The notes below the pieces were generated by a model. It was given only the letters and a program-made list of their open reading frames with translations, was not told where the DNA came from and ran no database searches. The translations under genes were made by a program, and so were the position numbers. This document shows, piece by piece, positions 35,001 through 42,834 of a stretch of 64,000 nucleotides of DNA. The DNA is taken from NCBI GenBank assembly GCA_001296005.1, contig LJHR01000009.1, positions 186,001 through 250,000 on the forward strand. Reading direction: 5' to 3'. The DNA is from an alpha proteobacterium AAP38. Lineage in GTDB: Bacteria; Pseudomonadota; Alphaproteobacteria; Azospirillales; Azospirillaceae. The number at the start of each line of letters is the position of its first letter. Within the stretch, counting starts at the first letter, position 1.

Positions 35001-35122
35001 GCCAGCTTGTCCGGCAAGGCACGGATCATGACATCGGCCAACGGCACCAGACCGGGGCCGGATGGTGCCGGACCGGTCGTGGTCCCGGCCCCTGTCAGGG
35101 CGGGGGGAAGGGGGGCGGACAT
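32039..35122 (-). CDS. Very proline-rich FliK-like flagellar hook-length control protein
   Basis: 1027 residues. A short N-terminal segment (MIRALPDKLAGLDRALVVSG) precedes about 550 residues of Pro/Ala/Thr-rich low-complexity sequence. The C-terminal third is globular and ends in a domain (LLDLNFSRLGPMQLDGLVWP, then GYAGTIGFQTG) resembling the FliK C-terminal hook domain. The proline-rich part has imperfect copies of ARxRDxxPPxPPTAP. A long extended N-terminal ruler and a C-terminal switch domain suit FliK, which stops hook growth. It is twice the usual FliK length and lies directly after flhG rather than beside hook genes, so the name is held open. Confidence 0.7.
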   Translation of the reverse strand: MSAPLPPALTGAGTTTGPAPSGPGLVPLADVMIRALPDKLAGLDRALVVSGQVVAQEDGKATIRTAAGDVSVETPTPLPTDRPVTLRIPPQVAGTPPRAAALAPPQTQTPTPAVNNPVTDKAAAPQTTAPTPPAQPLPQIQPGATIAAIVVAATPRAPSPPPPVSTSNAASGANAAAPSGQVPAPGGGAPTAETISPPASAPAPQTPTPNTGSAPSPAPTQGQAPLPSSASLPPLTALLGDTPAVVAKPGVAAPSSPEPTPAPSDTPDQPPAPTAERPATPPAPDAARLARLARYNIPTTPSSGLFSFQDLDSPSSKQPPVTEARLRSAAPSAPATAPSTQPAAGTPIPTPNPAPTGGRRPAEPAATPSRPAAPATPGVPLPDLPAAAGGQELARARQPSPPQSPTAPPTATVPAGPTLPPLPGSTAPVPETAKPADGQAPTTPAPTNSPAPDSPVPGKAPSPPPVPPQPPGAKSETSEIPLARIRDGQPPSPPTAPPTGEQTRPQPTPAQPGAPQPQAIQVARLRDPQPPPPPTAPSTVPTPNAPPAPVPGGPAQPTAPAIPPAGTDARPSPPPIPGQAEQAPAPPVQVARARDALPPSPPTAPATTQAGTQPDARPAPAAQPSTSPPAMPDRPDRADPPTPAAASPGNGAARPPTPTMPQTASEPARATATPGLVPAPEAEPAIQTARLRGDASTPVTAPPTVPSAPPQSPRPAPLPNGQPVQLRILSVDMAGASPASLDDAPANSVTGTLVGNTSQGQPVVTTPAGTLVLRARTDLPPGTNLTLALEIPQNRDMVGILPPLDPGQGSDWPAMREVMSALMAADPAMARTIAANILPQPSKRLTTNLTFFLSALRGGDASGWLGGEATEILKGRGGARLLAQLREDFQAAARQAAEPTPDGWRGMPIPFGVPEQVMRAQLHVRSATDQEGEEKPADGRGPAKRFLLDLNFSRLGPMQLDGLVWPGRFDLMIRTQTLLSADLRQSIGTIFRDSLETVGYAGTIGFQTGAHFWARVQSASRGSGVRA

Positions 35123-35144
35123 GGGGTCCGGCCCGCCCGATGGA

Positions 35145-35939
35145 TCAACCCGCCGTCAGCTTCTGTGCCAGCGCCATGATGTCGTGCGCTGCGTCTGAGG
35201 TGGGGGAACGGACCAGCAGCGGCGTCTGCGTCTTGATGCTTTCGCGCACCTTCATGTCACGGCGGATGATGCCGGCCAGTTGCGGCGACTTGCCAAGGAA
35301 TTTGCGGCAGGCGGCCAGCAGGGTCTCATACGTCTTGTCGCCCTCGGCCCGCGTCTGCGCCATGTTCACCACGATGCGCAGGTCAGCCATGGGGTTGGCC
35401 TGATAAGACAGCTTCAGGAAGGCGTAGGCGTCGGTGATGCTTGTCGGCTCGTCCGTCGTCACCACCAGCGAGATGCCGGCGGGGGCGGTGAAGGTGCGGA
35501 CATTACGGTCCACACCGGCGCCCAGGTCGATGACGATATTGTCGTAGGACCGGGCAAGATCGGTCAGATCATTGCGCAGCTGGGTCAATTTTGCCGGGGG
35601 CAGATTGGCCAGGCTGCCGGACCCGGAACGACCGGCAATGATATCGAACCCACCCTCATTATAGCGGGTGGTGGAACCGGCCAGCGTTACCATGCCGTCG
35701 ATGACCTGACCCAGGTCCCGCTTGGGCATGAGGCCCAGCTGGATATCGACGTTGGCAAGGCCCAGATCGCCGTCGAACAGCAGGGTCTTGCGGCCCAGCT
35801 TGCTCAGCGCGTGCGTCAGGCTGATGGAGAAGAAGGTCTTGCCCACCCCGCCCTTACCGCTGGCGACAGCCAGGATGTTGCGCTGGCGCAGCGGGGTAAC
35901 ATTGGCGGAGGCGGCCATCATCGCGGACAGGTCGTTCAT
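35145..35939 (-). CDS. flhG: MinD/ParA-type ATPase FlhG (FleN), flagellar number regulator
   Basis: 264 residues. The deviant Walker A SGKGGVGKTFF (about residues 27-37) is preceded by an N-terminal amphipathic stretch. LLFDGDLGLANVDIQLG and VIDLGAGVDRNV are the switch motifs of MinD-like proteins. FlhG counters FlhF at the pole and limits flagellar number. Its ATG overlaps the flhF stop (ATGA), so both are made together. The FliK-like gene follows after 22 bases. Confidence 0.92.
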   Translation of the reverse strand: MNDLSAMMAASANVTPLRQRNILAVASGKGGVGKTFFSISLTHALSKLGRKTLLFDGDLGLANVDIQLGLMPKRDLGQVIDGMVTLAGSTTRYNEGGFDIIAGRSGSGSLANLPPAKLTQLRNDLTDLARSYDNIVIDLGAGVDRNVRTFTAPAGISLVVTTDEPTSITDAYAFLKLSYQANPMADLRIVVNMAQTRAEGDKTYETLLAACRKFLGKSPQLAGIIRRDMKVRESIKTQTPLLVRSPTSDAAHDIMALAQKLTAG

Positions 35940-36943
35940 GCGTGGGTCCCCGTTTGCTTGGCTCGCCGCTGTTCGGCTTGCAGTTCCGGCATCATCATCT
36001 TGGCCAAAATTGTCGGCGTCAGGGCAGTCAACCCATCGGCAACTTTTGTCGTCGCACTCACATCTGCAAAAGCCAGGCCAGCCTCGTGCGCGGCGGCCAG
36101 CAGGCTTCCGTAACGCCTTGCCATGTCCATGCGGGTGGCCAGCAGACGCCTGACCCCGATGGCACGGAAGGCCTTGGCGATCTCCACCGCTTCCACCGGA
36201 TCAAGGCCGGCGGGCATGACCAGCACCGGTTCCATATCCGTGGCGGTGACGAATTCCCGCAGATCCTTCATATCCTGCGCGCTGTAGGGGTTGCGACCGG
36301 CGCTGTCGACCAGCACCTGCTCCATCCCCCGTGACACTTCCACCGCGTCCGACAGGGCCGTCGGATCTTCCACGGTGATCAGGCGCAGTTTCAGCACGCG
36401 GGTGAAGGCCTGCAGCTGTTCAATGCCGCCCGCCCGGATCGTGTCGGTCGAAATCACCCCGACGGGACGTTTCTGCAGGGCACAGCGCGCGCACAGCTTG
36501 GCGACGGTCAAAGTTTTCCCACCCCCCGGCGGGCCGACCAGCATCAAGGGGCGGGGGGCCTTGCCATCGGGCAGGGGTTGGAAGCTGAAGACGGCGTCCA
36601 ATGCTGCGGCCATGGCCATCATGGGGTCGCGCGTATCGAAATCTTCCAGACTATCGACCAGCCGCTGATTCAGTTCTGCCGGAACACCATGGCGCAGCAG
36701 GGCATCGGCGACGACATCAATGGGTTCCGGGCCTTCCGGTTCCAGAAAGCGCAGGGGATTGGGGGCGGCGACCGGGGCGTGGGTTGCCAGCATGCCCTCA
36801 TCTTCCTCAATGGCGGCGGTTACGCGGACGCCGACGCCTTCCTCCTCGCGGGTGGCCACGATGATGGCGTCGTCGCCCAGCACCTCGCGGACAAGCCGCA
36901 TGGCTTCCTGCATGGATGGCGCATGGAACGATTTCAGACGCAT
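35936..36943 (-). CDS. flhF: SRP-type GTPase FlhF, polar flagellum placement
   Basis: 335 residues. The N-terminus MRLKSFHAPSMQEAMRLVRE is the family start, followed by a short basic/linker part. The G domain has P-loop GPPGGGKT (137-144), the SRP-specific STDTIRAGGIEQLQAF and VDSAGRNPYS. FlhF localises the first flagellar components to the cell pole; its GTPase is stimulated by FlhG. The protein is shorter than the gammaproteobacterial form because the linker is short. Confidence 0.93.
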   Translation of the reverse strand: MRLKSFHAPSMQEAMRLVREVLGDDAIIVATREEEGVGVRVTAAIEEDEGMLATHAPVAAPNPLRFLEPEGPEPIDVVADALLRHGVPAELNQRLVDSLEDFDTRDPMMAMAAALDAVFSFQPLPDGKAPRPLMLVGPPGGGKTLTVAKLCARCALQKRPVGVISTDTIRAGGIEQLQAFTRVLKLRLITVEDPTALSDAVEVSRGMEQVLVDSAGRNPYSAQDMKDLREFVTATDMEPVLVMPAGLDPVEAVEIAKAFRAIGVRRLLATRMDMARRYGSLLAAAHEAGLAFADVSATTKVADGLTALTPTILAKMMMPELQAEQRRAKQTGTHA

Positions 36944-37055
36944 GCCGACCCCGCCTTCCCGGCCCTCCAGCCATTGTTGATCCGATGAAACGCCACTATA
37001 GCAGCCTTTCCGGCGAAAACCCTATGGCGGTGGAGGATATGTCTCGTCCGCGCCA

Positions 37056-39173
37056 TCATATCTGCCCCAACGTCTTGATCTTGGCCTTGGGATGGATCTC
37101 GTTCTGTGACATCACAACCGTGGCCGGACGGAAGCGTTCGATGATGGAGCGCACGAAGGGCCTGATCAGCGGGGAGGTCAGTAGGACCGGCGCCTCACCC
37201 TGCATCGCGAACCGTTCGAAGGACTGGCGCACGGCGGTGATGAATTGCTGCAGGCGTGACGGTGCCATGGACAGCTGCCGCTCGTCCCCGTCGCCCACGA
37301 TGCTTTCCGCGAAGGCCTGTTCCCATTCCGGCGACAGGGTTACCAACGGGATGAAGCCCAGATCGTTGGTATTGCTGTCCGAAATCTGGCGGGCCAGACG
37401 GGCGCGCACGTGTTCGGTGATCTGGGTCATGTTGCGGGTATAGGCCGTCGCCTCCGCCACACCCTCCAAGATCGTGGGCAGGTCGCGCACCGACACACGC
37501 TCGCCCAGCAGGTTCTGCAACACGCGCTGCAGGCCGCCGATGGTGATCTGGGTTGGGACGACATCGCCCACCAGCTTCTGGTGTTCCTTGCCCATCTCGT
37601 CCAACAGCTTCTGCGTCTCCGCGTAGGAGAGCAGGTCGGCCATATTGTCCTTGATGATTTCGGTCAGATGCGTGGTGACGACGGTGGGCGGGTCGACAAC
37701 CGTATAGCCCTTGAACAAGGCCTCTTCACGGTAGGCCCCGTCGATCCACATGGCGGGCAGGCCGAAGGTCGGCTCCGTCGTTGCCTCACCCGGCAGGCCG
37801 ATGCGGTCGCCGCGCGGGTCCATGCACAACAGCATGTTGGGCCGCACATCGCCCCGGCCCGCCTCAATCTCCTTGATGCGGATCAGGTAGGTGTTGGGCG
37901 GCAGCTGCAAATTATCCTGGATACGGACGGCGGGCATGATAATGCCGATCTCACCCGCCAGCTGCCGGCGCAGGCCCTTGATCTGATCCGTCAGGCGGTG
38001 CCCAATCTCTGAATTGATCAGCGACAGCAGGCCATAGCCCAGTTCCAGACGGACAAGGTCGATAGCCAGGGCCGTGGAGATGGGTTCGTCGGCGACAGGG
38101 GTGGGGGCGGCGGCCGCAGCGGCCTGCGTCTCCTGCTCCGCTTCCAACGCCTGGCGCATCATCTTGGTTTTCGGCAGGTAATAGGCGGCGGCGGCTAGAC
38201 CGATGGCCAGCAGGCCGAACGGGATCTTCGGCATGCCGGGCAGCAGGCCGATGGCCAGCACAACGGCCGCCGTCAGGCCCAGGGCCGTGGGGTAGAAGGT
38301 CAGTTGCCCGAATACGGCCTTGTCTGTGGAGCCGGTGGAACCCGACTTCGACACCATAAGACCGGCGGCCAGCGAGACCAGCAGGGCCGGAATCTGCGAT
38401 ACCAGACCGTCGCCGACCGTCAGCAGCGTATAGGTCTGGCCCGCCTCCAGGAACTCCATGTCCTTCTGGGCGACGCCGATGATCATGCCGACGATGATGT
38501 TCAGGAAGGTGATGACCAGACCGGCCACGGCATCGCCGCGCACGAACTTGGACGCACCGTCCATCGAACCGAAGAACTGGCTTTCATCTTCCAGTTCCTT
38601 GCGGCGCGCCCGCGCTGTCGCCTCGTCGATCAGGCCGGCGGACAGGTCGGCGTCGATGGCCATCTGCTTGCCGGGCATGGCGTCCAGGGTGAAACGGGCA
38701 GCCACTTCGGCGATACGGCCCGAACCCTTTGTGATGACGCTGAAATTTACCAGCATCAGGATGCCGAACACGGTCACGCCGATGATGAAATTGCCGCCCA
38801 TGATGAACTGGCCGAACGTCGCGATGACGTGGCCGGCGGCGTCAACCCCCTCATGCCCGTGACCCAAGATCAGGCGGGTCGATGCTAGGTTGAGCGCCAG
38901 TCGCAACATGGTGCTGACCAGCAGGATGGTGGGAAAGCTGCTGAACTCCAGGGGCTTCTGGATCGACAGCACCGTCATCAGGATCAGGACGGAGAAGGCA
39001 AAGGAAATGGTCAGGCCCACGTCCAGAAGGAAGGTGGGCAGGGGGATGATCAGGACCACCACGATGGCCAGAATGGCAATCGCGAACCCAACCTCGCCGC
39101 GTTTCAGCGACTGGCCGATAAGGCGCAGAGCATCCTGGGCGGAGCCTACATTCGTCTGCGGTTGGTCGGTCAT
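37056..39173 (-). CDS. flhA: Flagellar type III export gate protein FlhA
   Basis: 705 residues. Eight transmembrane segments occupy the first half, with the FHIPEP-type conserved stretches (VDVGLTISFAFSVL-like helix, FTLDAMPGKQMAIDADLSAG). The soluble C-terminal export-gate domain follows a linker at about residue 340. FlhA recruits chaperone-substrate complexes for export of rod, hook and filament proteins. It lies between flbD and flhF, and 112 bases separate its end from its downstream neighbour. FlhB is not in the window. Confidence 0.96.
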   Translation of the reverse strand: MTDQPQTNVGSAQDALRLIGQSLKRGEVGFAIAILAIVVVLIIPLPTFLLDVGLTISFAFSVLILMTVLSIQKPLEFSSFPTILLVSTMLRLALNLASTRLILGHGHEGVDAAGHVIATFGQFIMGGNFIIGVTVFGILMLVNFSVITKGSGRIAEVAARFTLDAMPGKQMAIDADLSAGLIDEATARARRKELEDESQFFGSMDGASKFVRGDAVAGLVITFLNIIVGMIIGVAQKDMEFLEAGQTYTLLTVGDGLVSQIPALLVSLAAGLMVSKSGSTGSTDKAVFGQLTFYPTALGLTAAVVLAIGLLPGMPKIPFGLLAIGLAAAAYYLPKTKMMRQALEAEQETQAAAAAAPTPVADEPISTALAIDLVRLELGYGLLSLINSEIGHRLTDQIKGLRRQLAGEIGIIMPAVRIQDNLQLPPNTYLIRIKEIEAGRGDVRPNMLLCMDPRGDRIGLPGEATTEPTFGLPAMWIDGAYREEALFKGYTVVDPPTVVTTHLTEIIKDNMADLLSYAETQKLLDEMGKEHQKLVGDVVPTQITIGGLQRVLQNLLGERVSVRDLPTILEGVAEATAYTRNMTQITEHVRARLARQISDSNTNDLGFIPLVTLSPEWEQAFAESIVGDGDERQLSMAPSRLQQFITAVRQSFERFAMQGEAPVLLTSPLIRPFVRSIIERFRPATVVMSQNEIHPKAKIKTLGQI

Positions 39174-39227
39174 GGGCGGTGGTCTTAAATCTCTGTGTCA
39201 GGGACGGTTGGGATCAGGCGGTGGCGG

Positions 39228-40757
39228 TCATCCCACCGCCCGGTCATCCTCCACCCCGCCCGCCGGTGGCGGCACCGCCAAGCCACCCTCGCTATACTCC
39301 TTCAGCTTATTGCGCAGCGTGCGGATGGAGATACCAAGGATATTGGCGGCGTGGGTGCGGTTGCCCAGTGTGTGTTTCAGCGTATCGATGATCAGATCGC
39401 GTTCGACATCGGCCACGGTACGCCCCACCAGCGCCTGCGTCGCCGACCCGCCGGGCAGGAAGCTGTTGCCGGCATCGGCCACGGGAATGACCGGGGCCGG
39501 CGGCGGATAGGGCTGTGGCGCATAAGGCTGCGGCGAATAGATGGACGCGTTGCCATAGCTGTTGGCCGCGCGGGCAGCGGCGGGCATCACCGGCTGCGGC
39601 GGGGGTGCCGGCTGATAGGCAGCTGGCTGCGGGGCAGGCGTCGGCGCATAGGTCGGATCGGCACCCGTCAACAGGATGGCGTCGGTCCCGATCTCCGTTC
39701 CGCGCGACAGCAGGACGGCGCGATGCATAGTGTTTTCCAGCTCACGCACATTGCCGCGCCAGTGATGCGACTGGAGCAGAGCCATGGCCGCCGGGCCGAC
39801 AGTGCGTTCCGGCAGGCCGTTGGCCTCGGAATATTTCGTCGCGAAATGCTGGCACAAAAGGGCGATATCGTGTGGACGGTCGCGCAGCGGCGGCAGATGC
39901 AGGGCCACCACGTTCAGGCGGAAATACAAATCCTCGCGGAACCGCCCGGCCTTGGCTTCCGACAGCATGTCACGGTTGGAGGTAGCCAGGATGCGGATAT
40001 CCACCTTCACAGGCGTATTGCCGCCCACACGGTCGATCACCCGTTCCTGAATGGCGCGCAGCAACTTAGCCTGCAGGCGCAGGTCCATTTCCGAAATTTC
40101 GTCCAGCAGCAGGGTGCCGCCATTGGCCTCTTCGAACTTGCCGATGCGCCGCGCCACGGCACCCGTGAAGGCACCCTTCTCATGCCCGAACAGCTCGCTT
40201 TCCAGCAGGTTTTCCGGAATGGCGGCGCAGTTGACAGAGACAAAGGGTGCGCCCGAGCGCCGGCTCTTGCGGTGCAGATAGCGGGCCATCAACTCCTTAC
40301 CCGTCCCGCTTTCGCCGGTGATCAGGACCGAGGCATCGGATGGCGCGATCTGATCGGCGAGCGACAGGGTGGCGGCCATGGCGGGGTCGCGACTGACGAT
40401 GGCGTGGCTCTCCTCCGCCACAGCCTCCAGCACGGCGGCGATCAGGTTCGCGTCGGGGGGCAGGGGGATATACTCCTTGGCACCCGCCCGGATGGCCTTC
40501 ACGGCGGCCTGCGCATCGGTACCCACGCCACAGGCGACGACGGGAACCGCGAACCGTTCATTCTTCAGGGCGTCGACCAGAATACGCACATCCAGCTTGA
40601 CGTCGATCATCACCAGATCGGCGCCCTGGCCGGTGCGCAAGGCGTTCAGCGCCCCCTCGATACTATCGGTATGCGCGACCTTCGCCCCCTTTTGCAGGGC
40701 GATCTTGCCGGCGGCGCTGATATAGCCTTCGAGTGTTCCCACGATCAGAAGACGCAT
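39228..40757 (-). CDS. flbD: Sigma-54-dependent flagellar activator FlbD
   Basis: 509 residues. The N-terminal receiver-like domain lacks the acidic pair normally found after the first strand (it reads LLIVGTLEG). It is therefore probably not controlled by ordinary phosphorylation, as in Caulobacter FlbD. The AAA+ domain has GESGTGKE, the sigma-54 contact loop GAFTGA and a VGGNTPVKVDIRILA stretch. After a Pro/Ala/Gln/Tyr-rich linker, the C-terminal HTH reads ANILGISIRTLRNKL. It would activate sigma-54 promoters such as the one upstream of fliF. FliX, its usual partner, is not in the window. Confidence 0.9.
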   Translation of the reverse strand: MRLLIVGTLEGYISAAGKIALQKGAKVAHTDSIEGALNALRTGQGADLVMIDVKLDVRILVDALKNERFAVPVVACGVGTDAQAAVKAIRAGAKEYIPLPPDANLIAAVLEAVAEESHAIVSRDPAMAATLSLADQIAPSDASVLITGESGTGKELMARYLHRKSRRSGAPFVSVNCAAIPENLLESELFGHEKGAFTGAVARRIGKFEEANGGTLLLDEISEMDLRLQAKLLRAIQERVIDRVGGNTPVKVDIRILATSNRDMLSEAKAGRFREDLYFRLNVVALHLPPLRDRPHDIALLCQHFATKYSEANGLPERTVGPAAMALLQSHHWRGNVRELENTMHRAVLLSRGTEIGTDAILLTGADPTYAPTPAPQPAAYQPAPPPQPVMPAAARAANSYGNASIYSPQPYAPQPYPPPAPVIPVADAGNSFLPGGSATQALVGRTVADVERDLIIDTLKHTLGNRTHAANILGISIRTLRNKLKEYSEGGLAVPPPAGGVEDDRAVG

Positions 40758-40800
40758 CGTCCTACCCTTTCACTCACCGGTCCGGTCGTTCAAACGGAAA

Positions 40801-41706
40801 TCATTCATAATTGGTCAGCCGCAGTTCGGGCGGCAGTACCGTATTGATCATCACCTCCAGCCGGCGGGGATTTTCCTGCCGCGCCACCGAACCGGCGGCC
40901 AGCAGGTAAAGCCCGTCGACCAGCGCCTCACGTTCCGCATTGCGGTCGATCTTGGCAGCAAGAGGCGAGAAAACCATGGAACCCAGGATGGCCCCGTAAA
41001 AGGTGGTGATCAGCGCCACGGCCATGGCGGGACCAACGGTCGACGGGTCCGACAGGTTGCCCAGCATCTGCACCAGACCGACCAGCGTGCCGATCAGGCC
41101 CATGGCCGGTGCTACCTCTGCCGCGCGGCGCATCACGGCGGAGGCGGTGCGGGCGCGTGACAGGTTGGCCTCGATCTCCGTGCGCAGGATGCGTTCGGCG
41201 TCATCGGCCGGCAGACCGTCGGCGATCAGTTCCACCGCCTTAGACAGGACCGGCCAGGCCTTGGTGCTTTTGGCCAGGGGCTGCAGCGCCAGAGGGCCGC
41301 TGCGCCGGGCGAATTCCGCCAATGACAGGGCCGTCTGCGCCGCCGCGCGTGGGTCGGGCGTATTGGCGATCATGGTGGAGGACAGGGCCTTCATCGCCGC
41401 CTTCATATCGGGCAGGGAGAAGGAAATGGTGGTGACGGCCGCCGTACCGCCCAGCACGATCAGGATGGAGGGCACATCGACGAACGATCCCAACCCGCCA
41501 CCACCCATGAACAGGGCGCCGAGCACCAGCAGCAGGCCCGACGACAGGCCCACGATGGTCGCAAGGTCCAGCCGCCGGCGCATGCGCGGCAGCGGCGGCA
41601 CCTTGGCCGTCGGCATGGGGGCAGGTGCGGGTGCCGCCGCCGCTGCCGGTTGCGGCGGCGGTGCAGGTGGTGTTGTGCGGCTGCGGCTGGGGATGCGGTC
41701 GCTCAT
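40801..41706 (-). CDS. motA: MotA/PomA-type flagellar motor stator protein
   Basis: 301 residues. An N-terminal extension of about 45 residues rich in Pro/Ala precedes the MotA core, which begins LDLATIVGLSSGLLLVLGAL. The cytoplasmic loop carries the charged stretch used for rotor contact, and the last two helices include AAEVAPAMGLIGTLVGLVQM and AVALITTFYGAILGS. It is of the PomA type by its first helix. It is three bases from fliN. No motB/pomB follows, which is unusual because stator genes are normally paired. Confidence 0.88.
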   Translation of the reverse strand: MSDRIPSRSRTTPPAPPPQPAAAAAPAPAPMPTAKVPPLPRMRRRLDLATIVGLSSGLLLVLGALFMGGGGLGSFVDVPSILIVLGGTAAVTTISFSLPDMKAAMKALSSTMIANTPDPRAAAQTALSLAEFARRSGPLALQPLAKSTKAWPVLSKAVELIADGLPADDAERILRTEIEANLSRARTASAVMRRAAEVAPAMGLIGTLVGLVQMLGNLSDPSTVGPAMAVALITTFYGAILGSMVFSPLAAKIDRNAEREALVDGLYLLAAGSVARQENPRRLEVMINTVLPPELRLTNYE

Positions 41707-41709
41707 GCG

Positions 41710-42039
41710 TTACGCCCGCTCCGTCTTGATGATTTCAGTCATGGTCACGCCCAGCCGGTCTTCCACGACCACCACTTCGCCGCGCGCCACCAGCCGGTTG
41801 TTCACATAGATGTCGATGGCTTCACCCACTTTGCGGTCCAGTTCCACCACGGCACCCTTGTTCAGGCGCATCAGGGTGCTTACCTGCATGTTGGTCTTGC
41901 CCAGCACCGCGGAAATCTGAACCGGGATGTCGTAGACGGACTCCAGGTCCTTGACGACGGGCAGCGCTTCTAACTCCCCGCCGCCACCGCCGCGGTTATT
42001 CTCGAAATCGCTCAGCGACATGTCGTCCTTGGCGGCCAT
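41710..42039 (-). CDS. fliN: Flagellar switch protein FliN
   Basis: 109 residues, mostly one SpoA domain: DIPVQISAVLGKTNMQVSTL, then LDRKVGEAIDIYVNNRLVAR and VVVEDRLGVTMTEII. FliN forms the lower C-ring with FliM and docks FliH for export. The order fliH-fliN-motA-flbD on one strand indicates an operon. A glycine run precedes the folded part. Confidence 0.95.
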   Translation of the reverse strand: MAAKDDMSLSDFENNRGGGGGELEALPVVKDLESVYDIPVQISAVLGKTNMQVSTLMRLNKGAVVELDRKVGEAIDIYVNNRLVARGEVVVVEDRLGVTMTEIIKTERA

Positions 42040-42078
42040 CTCAGCCCCTATCCGCGCCGGTTATGATGTTCAGCATGC

Positions 42079-42822
42079 TCACAGCGTCACCTCACGTTTA
42101 GGTGAGAGGATCGCATCCTTCGGCCCACCAGGGAAATCTGCCAGGACGTCGCCGGCAATACGCTCGATCTCCGTCCATAGCCGCCCGACCTCGCGCTCCG
42201 CGCCGCCGGCAGCCCAATCCACCTTCACATCCATCTGGCTCAGCTTCGGGTCGGCCAGGACGGTAACCTGCCCGGCGAAGCCATGGCGAAGGGCCATGTC
42301 GTCGATACGTCCGCGCAATTCATCGAACCAGCGTTCATTGACGCGGAAGACCAGCTTTGGTTCTTCCACCAGTTCTTCCATGAAGGCGGCGATCACCACT
42401 TCGATCTCGGCCAGACCCTGCCGCTCCACCAGGCCGGGCCACAGCTTGCGCATGATGGCCAGCGCGATGCGGGCGGTGTTTTCCTGCCGCATCTGTGCCT
42501 GCGCGTTCTGCACCGTCACAAGCTGCTTCAGGCTGTTCTCCACGCTGCGCAGGGCGTTGGACAGTTCCTGCTGCGCCTCGACCTCCGCCTGCTGCCGGCC
42601 CTGCTGGATACCTTCGGCCAGGGCAGCGGTGCGCGCCTGATCCTTGGCCATCTTCACCTGCTGCTGCAGCTGCTCCACGCTGAAGGTGGGCGGTGGCGGC
42701 GGGGGCGGTGGGGCAGGCGGCAATTCGGGCTCGGGTTCGGGCGGCGGGGCAGCGGCCTTTGCCGCGCCCCCAAACCCGTCCTCGAAATCCTTTTCGAACA
42801 GAAACTTCTGAATGGTTGCCAT
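42079..42822 (-). CDS. fliH: Flagellar export ATPase regulator FliH
   Basis: 247 residues. It starts MATIQKFLFEKDFEDGFG, followed by a Pro/Ala/Glu linker (about residues 20-50), a long coiled coil with Gln-rich heptads (VEQLQQQVKMAKDQ), and a C-terminal globular domain similar to FliH/FlbE. It regulates the FliI ATPase and ties it to the C-ring. The gene follows fliF by twelve bases, in the place where fliG normally lies. Confidence 0.88.
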   Translation of the reverse strand: MATIQKFLFEKDFEDGFGGAAKAAAPPPEPEPELPPAPPPPPPPPTFSVEQLQQQVKMAKDQARTAALAEGIQQGRQQAEVEAQQELSNALRSVENSLKQLVTVQNAQAQMRQENTARIALAIMRKLWPGLVERQGLAEIEVVIAAFMEELVEEPKLVFRVNERWFDELRGRIDDMALRHGFAGQVTVLADPKLSQMDVKVDWAAGGAEREVGRLWTEIERIAGDVLADFPGGPKDAILSPKREVTL

Positions 42823-42834
42823 GCCTCAGAAGCC

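Noticed and set aside
39195-40847. 550-codon frame antisense to flbD
   Set aside because: flbD is unambiguous by its AAA+ motifs; the opposite frame has no motif.
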